A DNA stretch of 64,000 nt from Pezicula radicicola (taxonomy: Eukaryota; Ascomycota; Leotiomycetes; Helotiales; Dermateaceae), in contig PDUO01000074.1 in the NCBI GenBank assembly GCA_003008705.1, positions 126,468 through 190,467 on the forward strand. Reading direction: 5' to 3'. The notes beneath the pieces are model-generated. The model did no database searches and was not told the DNA's origin. It was given only the letters and a program-made list of their open reading frames with translations. Positions 22,350 to 34,559 of the stretch are shown piece by piece (positions within the stretch are counted from its first letter, which is position 1; each line of letters opens with the position of its first letter). The position numbers were made by a program, and so were the translations under genes.

Positions 22350-23731
22350 ATGGATCCTTTAGCCATCCAGCCGCCAGCGAGCACCAGTTCGGAGAAGAAC
22401 ACCAGTTCGAAGAACCGCTTGATTTGCTGGAAGTCAAAATCTCGAAGGATAGTTCGTAACTTTACGCCTTCGTAAGTTCCCCTGACGTCGTGGACGTAAA
22501 TTAGATCTGATTTTTTACCACAGGTGGTTCACTGTAGCCATGGGAACCGGCATGATCTCGATTCTGCTCTACAAACTGCCATATAACGGAGCATGGCTGT
22601 ATTGGATATCGATTGCCGTATTCGTTCTTGACATTATATTGTTTACCCTTTTCACCTCGATCTCAGCCTTGAGATACATATGCTACCCCGAAATATGGCA
22701 GGCTATGATAAACCACTCGACAGAATCGTTGTTTCTAGGAGCCTATCCTATGGGACTCGGCATCATCATTGAGATGATCATAAATGTTTGTGTCCCAGCT
22801 TGGGGTTCTTGGGCGGTAACTCTGGCTTGGACCTTATGGTGGATTGAAGTGGTGATATCGATCGCTATCTGTTTCTATCTACCCTTTACTATGTACGTCC
22901 CTGGTTATACTCAATCTCAATTACATCGTTGACTAATGGCGGCACGCAGTATGTCTGTTCACAAGACTGAGATCGCTTCTGTGACAACTCTATGGCTGCT
23001 GCCTATCGTTTCAACAGTTGTCTGTGCAGCAACTGGAGGTATGGTCGCAGGCGCTTTAACCAATGCTACACATGCCCTCTGGACTTTGATTGTCAGCTAT
23101 ATTCTCTGGGGAATTGGTGTTCCTCTTGCGATGTTCACGTTGGTGCTATATTACCATCGTTTAACAATGCACAAACTTCCTCCACCAGAAGTCATCGCCT
23201 CAGTTTTTCTTCCCCTAGGCCCACTTGGCGAAGGAGGATTCGGGATCCTGACGATGGGCCAAGTTTCATTGACAATCTTCCCAGAAACAGGTACTCTCAT
23301 ACCTTCCGCTGGCCAGATTATATATGTCTTTGGCTTCTTAACTGCTCTACTGCTGTGGGGGTTTGCACTTGCCTGGCTGTCTTGGGCCTTACTCTCTTTT
23401 GGGAGATCAAAGTCTCCGTTTAACCTGGGTTGGTGGGGTATTATCTTTGCTACGGGTGTCTTCACGGGGTCAACCATATCGTTGGGACAAGAAATGCCGT
23501 CAAGGTTTTTTAACGTTCTTGGAACTGTAAGCTTTTACACCTAACCTCTCTCTTTGATAAAATGGAATTTAAGGCTAATCGACACGCCAGGTTTTTACCG
23601 TTATACTTGTGTTGTTCTGGATTGTCGTTTCTGTACGCACAATTTGTGGAACAATCTCTGGGGATCTGTTTTTTTCGCCATGTCTTGCCTATCTCCAGTC
23701 TACAGAGGAGTTGTCGTTTTCAGAACCTTAG
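22350..23731 (+). CDS. SSU1: SSU1-type sulfite efflux pump (TDT / C4-dicarboxylate transporter family)
   Basis: Four exons (22350-22471, 22524-22892, 22950-23526, 23591-23731) encode 402 residues. After a short cytosolic leader, RIVRNFTPSWFTVAMGTGMI opens the first of about ten membrane segments. MGTG, ESLFLGAYPMGLG, WWIEVVISIAICFYLPF and SVFLPLGPLGEGGFGILTMG are characteristic of the fungal SSU1/TehA-like family. The C-terminal exon gives the last membrane helix and ISGDLFFSPCLAYLQ. Family members export sulfite at the plasma membrane and give tolerance to sulfite arising from cysteine catabolism. The 3-prime join uses a normal 64-nt intron. All exons are open and motifs intact, so the gene looks functional, unlike the peroxidase pseudogene upstream. 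Confidence 0.88.
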
Positions 23732-25081
23732 ACTTCAAAAATCAGAACTGTTGATTACTCTAGACTCTGATCTCTTACAAAGGCGTTATTCTACGAATAT
23801 AGACTCATTTTTTCGCTGCTTTAGGATATATCAGTCTTATCTTTTAGAGCCCCCGCGTTTTATTATTGAATCAGCATTTTTATATTGTAATTAGACTTAT
23901 TTTTTCTGCAATTCTAGTGCTTTCTATAGCACTTGATAGATTTATATATAGTACCCATATTCTTGTTGAAAATGAGCAACCATAATGCGATCAATTGACC
24001 AATATCACCTAATTCAATCAACAGAAACCATCATGGCACTTACTCGAGCTTCTCGCCTCTCTCTTACTCCGCGTTAGTTTAGATAGACACGGTCCTTGGT
24101 ATTTCCAACTAAAGTAGGTTGATTTGGCGAGTTGTTTGAACTCATCCTTCTGGGACCTAGTCAGGTATTTCGTTGGGACCATCTTCAGGTCAAACTCGAC
24201 AGGCTGCGCGCAAAGCCAGAGATGGAGCGAATTCATGCCTTCAAAAGGCATTTTATTCTTGGTGGGAGGACATCAGGCACGATGATTCACCGGTTACGAA
24301 GGATGGAGATTTTGACATTCGAGGCGGCATTATAATGCCTCAAGTTGACAAATCTATAATTCTTTTGCTTATCTACGTTTTCTGTTACTAGAAAAGTATT
24401 AGTCGCAAATCATGTGTAGAATAGTGCTATACTATTAGTTATATAGTATATTCGCAATTATTATATTTTAGGTATTTTTATTCTTTCTTTCTATAGAATT
24501 AATAAGATTATTTATTAAACTAAAGATATTCTAAAAGGATTAATACTTATAACTACTTATATAAATTTAAATCTTTTAAATATTTATTTTATTTTATATA
24601 TAAACTATAAGTTCTTTTATGTATAATAAAAAGAATAAATTATTTTTAATTTAATATTTTTATATTATAATAGAGGATTATATAAGAAATAATACAACTA
24701 ATTTAACTCTCTAATAGCTTCATTAAGAGTAAATCAAGGCCCCTATTAACTTATAGAGACTCCGGAGGACGAGTTTTAGCCGGGAGAGGCTGGTAAGCGA
24801 AGATCACATGACCTGAAGAAGCTTACGAGACCGAGCTGCGGCCCCGGCTAAAACTCGTATAATAGAAGGACAATTATATAAATATTCCTATAATTTAATA
24901 TATTATATAAAAGAATATCCTATAGATAGAGGGCAACATTATAATTTAAACTCTTAAAGGGGGCAGGAGAGCTAATTGTTATAATTTTAAATCTCTAAGA
25001 TATATCTACTACTTAAAACCCCCTAGCCCAAGTCGTTGTATAAATAAACACTAATGTGTTAAATATTTACCATTACAGTTT
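23732..25081. other. Intergenic region with AT-rich RIP-like stretches
   Basis: About 24400-24740 and 24860-25010 are strongly AT-rich and nearly free of CpA, TpG and CpG, consistent with RIP. They flank the GC-richer hairpin element at 24769-24858. Small ORFs at 24018-24391 are unrecognised and not called. Confidence 0.55.
24769..24858. repeat. 90-bp hairpin element with perfect 16-bp inverted ends
   Basis: ACGAGTTTTAGCCGGG (24769-24784) is perfectly inverted at 24843-24858. An inner GTAAGC...GCTTAC pair suggests a second stem in the loop. It is a GC-rich island embedded in AT-rich RIP-like DNA, and could be a very short MITE or the retained arms of an older element. Confidence 0.6.
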
Positions 25082-26545
25082 TCAAAGTTCAGACTTTTGT
25101 GCCGAGGTGCGGTAAGTTTTCGAGATTTCATGAAATGATGGAGGCTGTTGACGTGATGGGAAGGTAGTCTCCCAAGCGCTCATGACGCGGAGGAGAAGGT
25201 CTTCTCGGTGTGCCTTTGCTAGTACAAGGAGTCCAAAGGGTCTACCGTTGAAATTCAGAGTTGAAAGAGGAAGAGTTGCAATTGGGTACCCTTGATGCAA
25301 AGCAAAAAGTAAGTATGCTTTTTAGTGCTCTCAAATGATCGATAGCGGTTGAAGGCTTTGCCCGCCTAGTTTGAAAGAAAAGAAAAGAAAAGAAAAAGGA
25401 AGGAACATTGAACTTACCAGCAGCAGAAGAAATATCGCTCAATGGCGAATCTGCCGGCCCAATGATGACATCAATATCGTTCTCTTCTAACGTCTTATCA
25501 ATACCATTTGTTCGGCCGATCAAGCGAGTATGACCAAGTGCACTGTCCCACTCTTCGTCTGTGAGATGAGTATTATAGGCATCGATCAGGAATTGCTGGG
25601 AATCACATCCTATATGATTTTAGACCACGCCCAAAAGATTCCATTGCATGACTTACCAGGAGGCTCTTTTGGAAGTTCTGTATCAGCATGCTCCTCGTTG
25701 AATTTAATCAACTCTGCAAGTGTCTTCACTTTCGATGTTTCACAGCCTGCAAGGTAAGACTCGAAGCTTGCTTGAAACCCAGCATCTAGAAGTTTATTAG
25801 CAAATGGCTTTTATTGAACCGCGGCAGAAGCTCACTATAAAGTTGGCCAAGCTGATTTGTTCCTTCTTTCTCTAACGCAGCCACGGATATCAACTTTACC
25901 GGCACAACCTTTTCTGCAAGGCCTTCAAGCTTCTTATATGCATCCCGTGTATCGTGCCACTACGATGGAGTTATAACAGGACAACTTGAGAAGGCCGAAT
26001 GACTCACTATTTGCTTGTTTGCATCGTCTGAAGGTTTCACAAGAGATCCGTCGTACTTCCAATCATCTGGGTCGAGGACACCAATCCGCAATTGTTCCCA
26101 GGACTTATGTAAATTTGATTTGTAGCCGGCAGCAGCGACTGTAGTTTGGCTGGGGTCCACAAGGACATCAAGAAGATCAGCAAGATCTTCAACAGATTTT
26201 GCGATTGGGCCAGCGGAGTCGACCAAGGGTGAGATAGGCACGATACCATCCTGAGATATCAAGCCGATAGTAGGCTTCAGTGAGTAAAGCGCAGCCCTTG
26301 TTGAGGGTATGACAAGTGAGCCTTCGGTATCCGTTCCCAGGGATACTGGACAATAGCCAGCACTCACTCCAACAGCCGAGCCAGTCGACGAACCACCAGG
26401 ACTCTGCGTGCATGCCATTAGCTAGTGTTCGGAACTTTACAAAGTGTAGGCAGTCCATACGCTGTGCCCAGCGGGGGTGTCATTCTTATTCAAGCCTCCC
26501 CTCACATACGCCGACTGCGTTTGGCCACCAACTGGAGACCAGCTA
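25082..26545 (-). pseudogene. Amidase (amidase-signature family), 5'-truncated
   Basis: Six exons read as one frame: 26461 to about 26545, 26008-26403, 25836-25959, 25657-25785, 25418-25609 and 25082-25290. The signature block SPGGSSTGSAVGVSAGYCPV with GTDTEGSLVIPSTRAALYSL is intact and contains the nucleophile and cis-serine loops. Downstream come PISPLVDSAGPIAKS, GPADSPLSDISSAAG and a normal C-terminus. What is missing is the N-terminal part: the frame begins at [17 protein letters not shown] and runs directly into a CmcJ-like coding sequence in another frame. The catalytic Lys of the Ser-cisSer-Lys triad lies in the lost part, so activity is unlikely. The long last intron holds an AAAAG microsatellite (about 25374-25402). 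Confidence 0.75.
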
Positions 26546-27319
26546 GAGGAGCATCTTCGATAACCTCATTGAGTGGACGCCATACGCTTTAAATGTCAGC
26601 GTTTCTTTTATAGAAGTTGCTTACCACTTACTTCATCAGCATAACCCTCCAGCCGCTCATCATGTAGGTTTCCCATTCCTTTTCAGATAGGTTCGATTTG
26701 ATTGTCCTCCTACCACCGAGAAGAGACTCGTCTATGCGAGGCATGAACAAAAGGCGTAGCCTGAAATGGATATGATATGGGAGCCTTACCAACATGAACA
26801 ATATTAGCCGGTTCAATTGCTTCTTTCCGGTCTCCAGATTCATTGAACTCCTTCAGAGTTTTACTCTCCGCAGCCCATGGTTTATCGTTCTTTCGATACT
26901 AAAATACCAAAATTAGACTCAGACCAAAGAATGAATATTGTTTAATCAAAAAAGCTCACTCTCCAGTCGTAGCAAATGACTTTCTCGGCACCCATTACAT
27001 CATGTACCAAGTCGCTTGTCTCTTGAAGAAAAGGAATGATGCTCTCTTCGTTACCAGCAACGGCGAAGACCGAAGGTTTTGGCAAGTACTTTGTTTCATG
27101 CTCTAGATATTTGAAGCCACACTCCTCGATCTCGGGAGCCTCTTCCAAGGCTCGGACATCCTTGATTGTTATATCATGCTCAGCGAATTGGCAATTTGTT
27201 CGTGGAACCCCTGGATCCACGCTCACCCAAATTTCGAACGGCTTTTCGTGCTGGTAAAGTGGAAGAGATTTCAAATAACAAAGTGAGGCATTCATTTCAT
27301 GAACTTTGTCGATTGCCAT
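26541..27319 (-). pseudogene. CmcJ/NvfI-like hydroxylase/desaturase gene, frameshifted and 3'-truncated
   Basis: The first exon (26960-27319) is intact: MAIDKVHEMNASLCYLKSLP, PLYQHEKPFEIWVSVDPGVP and GAEKVICYDWR. The next (from 26898) gives RKNDKPWAAESKTLKEFNES and ANIVHVGKAP. The region expected to read HxDES is out of frame near 26735-26745, where coding resumes as DESLLGGRRTIKSNLSEKEW. After another intron it gives [15 protein letters not shown] and then enters amidase sequence. Members of this family (for example AsaB/NvfI-like proteins) are non-heme oxygenases or desaturases of secondary metabolism. The C-terminal end is lost at the junction at about 26541-26555. Confidence 0.7.
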
Positions 27320-27823
27320 AGTATGAGTTAAGTTGATCAAGAGAGGTGGTGCTGGGAAGATGTCCGCCTTTGTTTGCAAATCATGTTAGGGATGTCTTTT
27401 TTTTTGGTTTCGGAGGGTATAGTGGAAATATTAAATCTATGAGGCTTGTTAAAATATACGAAGTGTGGTACAAAGAAATTGATAATGGCAGATAAACACC
27501 AGTAGCATGTAGGTAGGGTTGCAGTGCTCGATATGCATTGTAGGCACCCATGTAAGTTAGCCACAACTACTCTTCAACGAGTCTCATTTCAGCTTATGCA
27601 CGAGACTGTTTTGGTGTAGCCTGGCACGGGCAATGGGCTTGCCACTTCTGCACTATAGTTCACGTTCCCCGGCTGATTTTCTTGGCTGACTGAGGTGAAG
27701 AGGCTGAGCCGGGAGCAAGTACAACCAGTCTGACATGGCTTTCATGGAATAGTGATCAAAGACTTTTAATCTTCCTGAAATCAATATTGGGAGTCGCTTA
27801 TCCACATTGAATCTCCATTCCCG
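27320..27823. other. Intergenic region between the chimeric locus and the NLR
   Basis: The two loci are divergent and this is probably their promoter region. A poly-T run lies at about 27395-27405. No gene was seen. Confidence 0.4.
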
Positions 27824-30800
27824 ATGGCGACAACACCTAAAGCACCGAAGCCGTACGGAACGTAAGTTATGGTAGCTCAGTAAAGTATGAGGCTAACTCG
27901 AAATTGAATGAAGTTCATCGGGATGGCAGATGATTTTGGACAAATCTGAAGCTGTCCTGAGTCGCTATGATTTTAGTCACATCCGAGATATCGAGACGGC
28001 CCAGCAACTTCAAGAGTTCCTGGAAAGAGGGAAAATAAAGAAGCAAGACCTACTGGATCCAATGCTACATGAGCGTATTCACTATACGATTAATGCGATC
28101 GACAAGGTTATCGCTTCAATTATCAGCCACCCCGCCAACTGCCACGCAAAAGTTGAAGCATCGGCAATCTGGGGCATTATCCGGCTCTATCTTGTGGTAT
28201 GATCTTTCTGCATTTATTTTCAAAGAAGTGTTATTGACTGTGAGTGCTTCCAGGCAGCAGAGAACATTGGATCTCTGAAAGAGGAAGCTTTTGGTATGTT
28301 ACGTGATTTGTGCCATGATTTGACAGTCTTTCAGTTGTATGGAATGTCAATGAACGACACCGGGGAGCAATTTCACGATGTTATAGACAGTCTATTCGAT
28401 TTCTTATCTTTTTGTCTATGGGCTATCAGGTTTCTTCAAGACCATCCTGACAGTAAGTAGCTTTCTAGAAGTTACCTTACACGCATTCAGCTGATAAAAC
28501 TCAGGAACGCGAGCTACAGTCTCCTGGTCGGACATAGAAAATGAGCATAGAAGTGCCTGCCAGAAACTCAAGAAGCGTTCTCATCATATCAGGGAGACTA
28601 TCGATGCCATAGTTGCAAAGAAAAATGCCAACAGCGCAAGAGCCGAGTTCAGTAGAGGAGTTGAAGATCAAGCAGATTTGATCGCAAAATTGGAAGGACT
28701 GGGTGTCCTGAGGCAAAGGCCAGCCCAAATCGAACAGGTCGTGCAGACAACAAAACCATTTCACAATCTGCCACTTCCAAAAAACAGAAATTTCAATGGG
28801 CGAAAGGCGGAGATGGACGACATGCGCAACGCTCTCGACCACCAGCAGAATTCCAGGATATTCCGATCTTGGGCACTTTGGGGAATGGGAGGGATTGGGA
28901 AGACACAAATCGCATTGGCCTACGCATATGAAAGGCTCGAGGCAGGCATACCAATCGTTTTGTGGATTAATTGCGAAACTAGCATCGCTCTAGCACAAAG
29001 CTGTACGGATATTGCTTCACTACTAGAGTTAGATGGGTATATTCCAGATGACGACTCAGATCAAAACCGCTTTCTCGTCATTAAGTGGTTACGCAAAACT
29101 GGTTAGTGCCTCCCAAGTTTTCTATCGAATAAATCCTAACATCATACAGCTGTCAATTGGTTGTTAGTTCTAGATAACGTTGAAGATATCCAATTGATTC
29201 GACCCTTCTGGGCGATTTCTTCCCAAGAGTCTGTTCTCCTTACCTCTCGACATGACGTAGTCTCTGTGGGTCTTGCTACTCCGGGGATGGAAATAAATGT
29301 TCTTGACAAGGAGGAAGGGTCCACGCTTATATTAAATGTTATTGAGCGGGGGTCATATAGTGAGCCCGAGACTCGAGCGTCTCGAAGCCTCTCCCAGCAG
29401 CTTGACGGGCTACCTCTGGCACTTGATACTATGGCCACGCAGATCCGATTACGAAAAATGACCATTACTGCATTTCTAGGCTTTTATACCAAGAACTCGA
29501 AGAAATTGCAGTCTACGCGAAACGATGGCTTGTACTATACCTATTCTCTTTCGACATGTTGGGCAACTGCATTTGAACGACTAAGCGACGAAGGAAAAGT
29601 CATACTCGGCATCTTGGCTTTAGTTGCTCCGAATGGTGTACCGAAGGCGTTATTCTTTCCGCAAAATCGTGATTCTCTCGGATCGCTGTTGGAGTTTTGC
29701 ACAGAAGATGATTCGTGGGAGTGAGTATTGTCCGAAGATGATGGCACCAAAGATCTGACACCGACAGATTCAGCGAAGCGACCCGAGAACTTCTCAACGC
29801 CTCCCTTATCCGGTTTGACGAAGATTCCGTATCATTTTCTACCCATAGATTACTTCAGGAAGCCTTCAGGGAGTGGATCATAGGTGAGCAGAGGCTCCAA
29901 AATTTCCGCGCAGCTTCGAAGTTACTACTCGAAGCTTTTCCTCGACATTGTAATGGGCTCTCTTTACGAAACGAATGGGCAGCATGCAAACTATATGTAC
30001 AACATGTTCTCATGTTAGCGGTGAGGTCGTCTGAAACTTTTTTAAATCAGCACACAAAGGAAGACATGCTCGATTTTGTCCAAGTGTCAACTAGTTGTGG
30101 GTGGTGAGTACAGTCCTTGCTCTGATGAATCGGCCATCATGCTCAGTGATATAGGTATCTCATGGAAAGCGGAGCATCCGATGAATGCATGTTGCTTGTC
30201 GAACAAGCTATGAAGTGCTGCCATGATAAAGAATCGATACATTACGCTCATTTATGCAATACTGCGGGATGCTGCGAGTATGAGCGAAACCATGTCAAGG
30301 AGGCTTATCCCTACATGGTCACTAGTCGAAGAATTCGAGAAAGGCTTCTTCCATGGAATGACCCAGAGTTGGCAGATACCTACAACAATTATGCAAATTT
30401 AGTTCTTCAAGAATTTAAGCCCGGATGCCTTGACGAGGCTTTGCACCTCTATCAAAAGGCTTTGGAGATTGACGAGACGAAGCCCTTAGAGGAGAAGAGC
30501 AAAGTGTTGCATCTCAAGCACCAGAATTTGGGTCTAGTATACAACCTCAAAGGGGATTACCAAACTGCAACTAAGCACATTATGCTTGCCGCACACTATG
30601 CGCGAAATACCTTCGGCGATGCTGGACATCATGTAGCTGTGTAAGTAAGCCTTGATTTGTGTGCCATTGACCAGTACTAATGAATATAGATGTGATTATT
30701 ATTTAGGTATGATTGCATACAGTCAAAAATACTGGGATACAGCAGAGATAGAGTGGAACAAGGCACTTGTTGTATTTCAAGCCGAGAACTCTGTGCATCC

Positions 30801-31181
30801 TTCGACATCTGGTACTATTTTCAAGCTCGGGTGTGCCGCCCTTCGCCAATCGAAGCTTGCTGTTGCAAGGTAAGTTCCAAAAAACTGCTCCGTATACAAG
30901 AAGCAGACTTTTAATCGGTTTCTATCTTCCACTGTAGGGAATTACTAAATAAATCACTTTTAATATGCCGACTAAACGAGGGCAAGAAGGGAGACAAAGG
31001 AGACACAGCACGCGTTCTTCGGAGGTTGGCTGAAACACTAGAGCTGCAAGGTGAGGATGGTGCCACTGAGATGAAAAATGAGGCCGAGTCAATACGGCGT
31101 GCTCTCCAGGGGACCCGGGCTGAGGAATTGGGAGATAACGAGCGGTCTTATGACCTCCTCGTCTACAGTTCCTACTGGTGA
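27824..31181 (+). CDS. Fungal NLR-like STAND protein: N-terminal helical domain, NB-ARC, TPR repeats
   Basis: Nine exons (27824-27861, 27914-28196, 28254-28452, 28505-29101, 29150-29720, 29768-30103, 30155-30640, 30690-30869, 30938-31181) join in frame to 977 residues. Residues 1-290 are helical and include WGIIRLYLVVAAENIGSLKE, resembling the Goodbye-type N-terminal domains of fungal NLRs (inference). NB-ARC follows: P-loop GMGGIGKT (300-307), Walker B WLLVLDNVED (about 376), SVLLTSRH and GLPLAL (about 458). From about 600 on there are TPR helices (NTAGCCEYERNHVKEAYPYM, LADTYNNYANLVLQE, LDEALHLYQKALEID, NLGLVYNLKGDYQTATKHI). Such proteins sense ligands, oligomerise and trigger heterokaryon-incompatibility-like cell death or defence. 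All motifs are intact, so the gene is probably functional. Confidence 0.87.
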
Positions 31182-32979
31182 TTGAGATAGCGAGCCTCAT
31201 GACCAAGAAATACTTATGTACATATATTCTCACCCGAAAAGGCTTTATCGTACACTGCATGAATACGGGCGTTTTTGGCAGTTTTGACAACCTTGGTGTA
31301 TGGCTAACATCGCGGGATACTACAACTAACTTAAAACGCTCACCGAATGGACATGGATGGCAAATATGGGGGTTGTTATGATTGGCGAGGTAGTTCATTT
31401 CCATTCTGCACTGCCTGCAATTCTGGTGACTGGGCGTTTTTGAAGGGTCATCACAACACCCTCACCAATTTTGTTGGCTGGGAGAAGCAGAAAAAGAAAA
31501 GGCAGATCATGGCATTCCAGGCTATCCTAAAATACGTGGTAGCCAATTATCACCAATCGGGCTATCTACATATGAAGGCCGACATTGTAGGAAAAGTTTA
31601 CGAACCTCTATGTAGGCCTAGCCTAGTACATGCATATCACCAATACGTGTAGCCTGCTGCTATAAGAATAGGAGTTCATTTGACTGAGAATTCCCACCTA
31701 ATAAATTAGGTTATATTTCTTCGCCTTCGCTGTTCTCCTTGCCCACAATTCTGATATACCACAGGACATACAACACAACACTCAGCGAGTAGCAGCTTCA
31801 GTACGCCTTTTTCTTTCGTAAACCTCTCATCACCAACATCACAGCAATACCCTTGTACTAATTTGCACTCAGTCTCCAGAACACAATTACAATATTCCAC
31901 ATTCCACATTCCACATTCCATAAAAAGCTTTTGAGCCTCCGTCATGCCTCCATGCTACGATACAACCCTGGGTTCGAATGAAACACCTCACGAACGCGTT
32001 CAACCTTGGAGAGCGTTCGTCGGAGAAGCTCCTCCAGAAAACAACCAGTCCCAGTCTCAGATCCAAGGTCATTCCCTCGCTGAGACATCCGGAGGCACAG
32101 TGGTCAGGCTATCACAACAACCTGGCAATCCCGGCAAGTCTATCGGCGGGTAGCTGCGGTTTACAGGGCTGTAGGACGAAGCTGATGTTCTGAGAACGAC
32201 CTCAGTCTGAAGATATTTAATTTTGGATATGGAAGGAAATTGCTCGAGGCTAGTATTCTGTATCTTAGCGCACTGGGTGGGCTTTACACACTCATTATGA
32301 ATAATGAAGGAGATCATTCAGAGGCTTCAATACTTATTTATACAACTGTTCAGTGCCTTCCGAGTGTTATATATACGTCGCAGTATTCATTTTATGAAGT
32401 TGATACAATTTCTAATCTTGATATCTACCACTAATTTTATAACAATAGGAGAACAATCCTCCAAAGCTGATTTCGATCACGGTAATTTTCCCAGCCGACC
32501 TGTAATATTAGCTATTCTTAAGGATGATGAGACGAGGATTGCCCGTGATTATAGAATTTATAGTATCTAAAAGGTAATTCGAAAAGGAATAAGTTTAAGC
32601 ATTCCGGCGAATAAATCAACCACGCTATAGATATAGTAAGGTTTATTAGCGAATTAAGACGAGCCTAGTAGAGAAAGAAGCCTAATTATACTTCTTAGAA
32701 AGAGGTATAATAGAGAAGATAAATTTTCTAGAAAGATAAAAATAATAGTAATTAACTTATATACTCTCTCTAAGAGTTATTATTATAATATTTTTTTAAA
32801 AGTATATATTTTATATACTATAATATCTATAATATTAAGTTTTTTTATTTAAGTTTTTTATATATTAGTTATTATATATTAACTATCTTATTAAATAACT
32901 AATTAATATATTAATATTATATTAATATTTATTAATTCTATTAAATCTATTATTACTACTATATTAATTCAAATAGGAT
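31182..32979. other. Intergenic region ending in an AT-rich RIP-like block
   Basis: Four copies of ATTCCAC lie at 31893-31920. A 69-codon ORF at 31944-32153 is unrecognised. From about 32590 to 32985 the sequence becomes strongly AT-rich with almost no CpA, TpG or CpG. No intact gene was found. Confidence 0.5.
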
Positions 32980-33907
32980 TAAATCCAATATAGCAAGCGC
33001 TAACGTTGTTCTTAGTCTTTTGCCAACTATTCTAGCCCTTCTAGGATCTATCACCCTAGATTTAGCTTTGTTGTCCTTAAGGCGGCTGCTCCTTGCACTT
33101 CTTGTCTTAATTGGATTTTCTACTGTTAACCCTATCCGCACCTTTGAGTGTCACAATACGATTGAATCCCTTAGGCAAGGTCGAGGCGTGGTGGGGCCAA
33201 TTTGCCAAATCTGTTCTGTTTGGAACGTCAGGACAGACTTATTGTCGTGTTCGAATTAATAGCTATCGGTGCGGCTGTTGCCAATATTTGGACAGTTAGT
33301 TGCAACTTGGACAGTGGACAGTAAGTACTAGTGCCTGCAATAGCACATGGCTGGAGATATTATGGGCAGGCTTGGCGGTCTTCATACATTTCTTTGGCAC
33401 GCTTGCCTTTGCTTCCAGGTCTAAATTCGAGGATTCTGGGAGAAATAAAAACCACGGTCTCATTAAGAAATTGACAGAAGGGGTGGGGAGGTGGGCACAG
33501 AGTGAGTTCACCCCTTGCGCAACTCACACCAAACACACCCTGTCATGGCAACAAGAGAATCTATGGTTCTTGTTCTTCTCCTGGTGGGTCTCAATAGGAA
33601 CTGTTGCGCACATTATATACAGCACATCGACATTTTCCTCCGTTCTCTTCATAGGTGTATTCCTTAAACTGCTCTTCCCTCGATGAGAGGCTCACCGACT
33701 TTAATAGGGACAACTGATTCTGTCTCGGGGTTTGCTAGATACCTTGCATCAGTGGTTGTATGCCAAATGGTGGTAGCCTACGAGCCTGTAGGGATGCGAG
33801 CTGCAGCACGGGTCATTAAAAAAAGGAAAGACATCTTCGAGCAAGACGTCACCGCGGGACCTTCATCTGAGCCGATGGTAATGGAAAGCTTGACTGTGCA
33901 GCCGTGA
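32980..33907 (+). pseudogene. Remnant of a fungal multi-pass membrane protein gene of unknown function
   Basis: The reading NVVLSLLPTILALLGSITLD, LLSLRRLLLALLVLIGF and NPIRTFE (about 32988-33160) matches a family of large fungal hypothetical membrane proteins that I recall from leotiomycetes. Later pieces in another frame give WLEILWAGLAVFIHFFGTLA and LWFLFFSWWVSIGTVAHIIY. An intron (33657-33707) then joins to GFARYLASVVVCQMVVAYEP and a stop at 33905-33907. The middle (about 33160-33300) uses three frames, and the N-terminal part vanishes into the AT-rich block. The start is lost, so this is called a pseudogene, though unseen introns could explain part of the frame changes. Confidence 0.6.
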
Positions 33908-34559
33908 AAATTTGAGACCGAGATCGACGAAGGGGTTAGAGTTATCGTAGTATGTGGTATGTAGAATCCTAAAGTAGTAGATAGAAGCACAGGAGATACA
34001 TCCCTAGGTAGGTAGGTGATGGAAATAATAGAAGAGCAGTAGTAAGTGGACGGGATGGAGTTGTAAAGCTAAGCTAAGAATAGAGTCACTCTACCTCCGT
34101 GGCCAGTGCACCTAAACATCTCGACCCGTATTTCGACCTCGCTCGACCAACATATTCCTTCGCTTTCTCCTGCATATTGATACTACAATCTAGAGCATGG
34201 CAGCAGTTCATCACAGACTTGCCATGGTTACCATGGAAGCGAACTTTGAAGGGATGTGGCGATTTAAAGTAGAATCTCGAATGCAATATACAGCGGGCCT
34301 GACTAAAGAGAAGCTTCTCTACTCATGTTTCTGCATGCCTGTAATTCTCCTTTACTTTTCCTGAAAGCAGTAGACCTGCTATAACTTCTGTAGGACTCTA
34401 TATATCTAATCGAAGTAGACGAAACGATCTCACAACGCTTTAACAGACTCACACGAATCGAACGTCGTTCTCATCCTGGGAGATAATACGAGTTTGGAAT
34501 GATTGGGGTGCTATGAAGGTGGAATTGCAAGAGGCGCTGCTACATAAGTATTATCCTTC
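33908..34559. other. Intergenic region, no gene recognised
   Basis: It lies between the membrane-protein remnant and the 3' end of the Ayg1-like gene. Short ORFs only. Confidence 0.4.

Noticed and set aside
31944..32153. 69-codon ORF near the ATTCCAC repeats
   Set aside because: No motif or conservation can be argued. Left unannotated.
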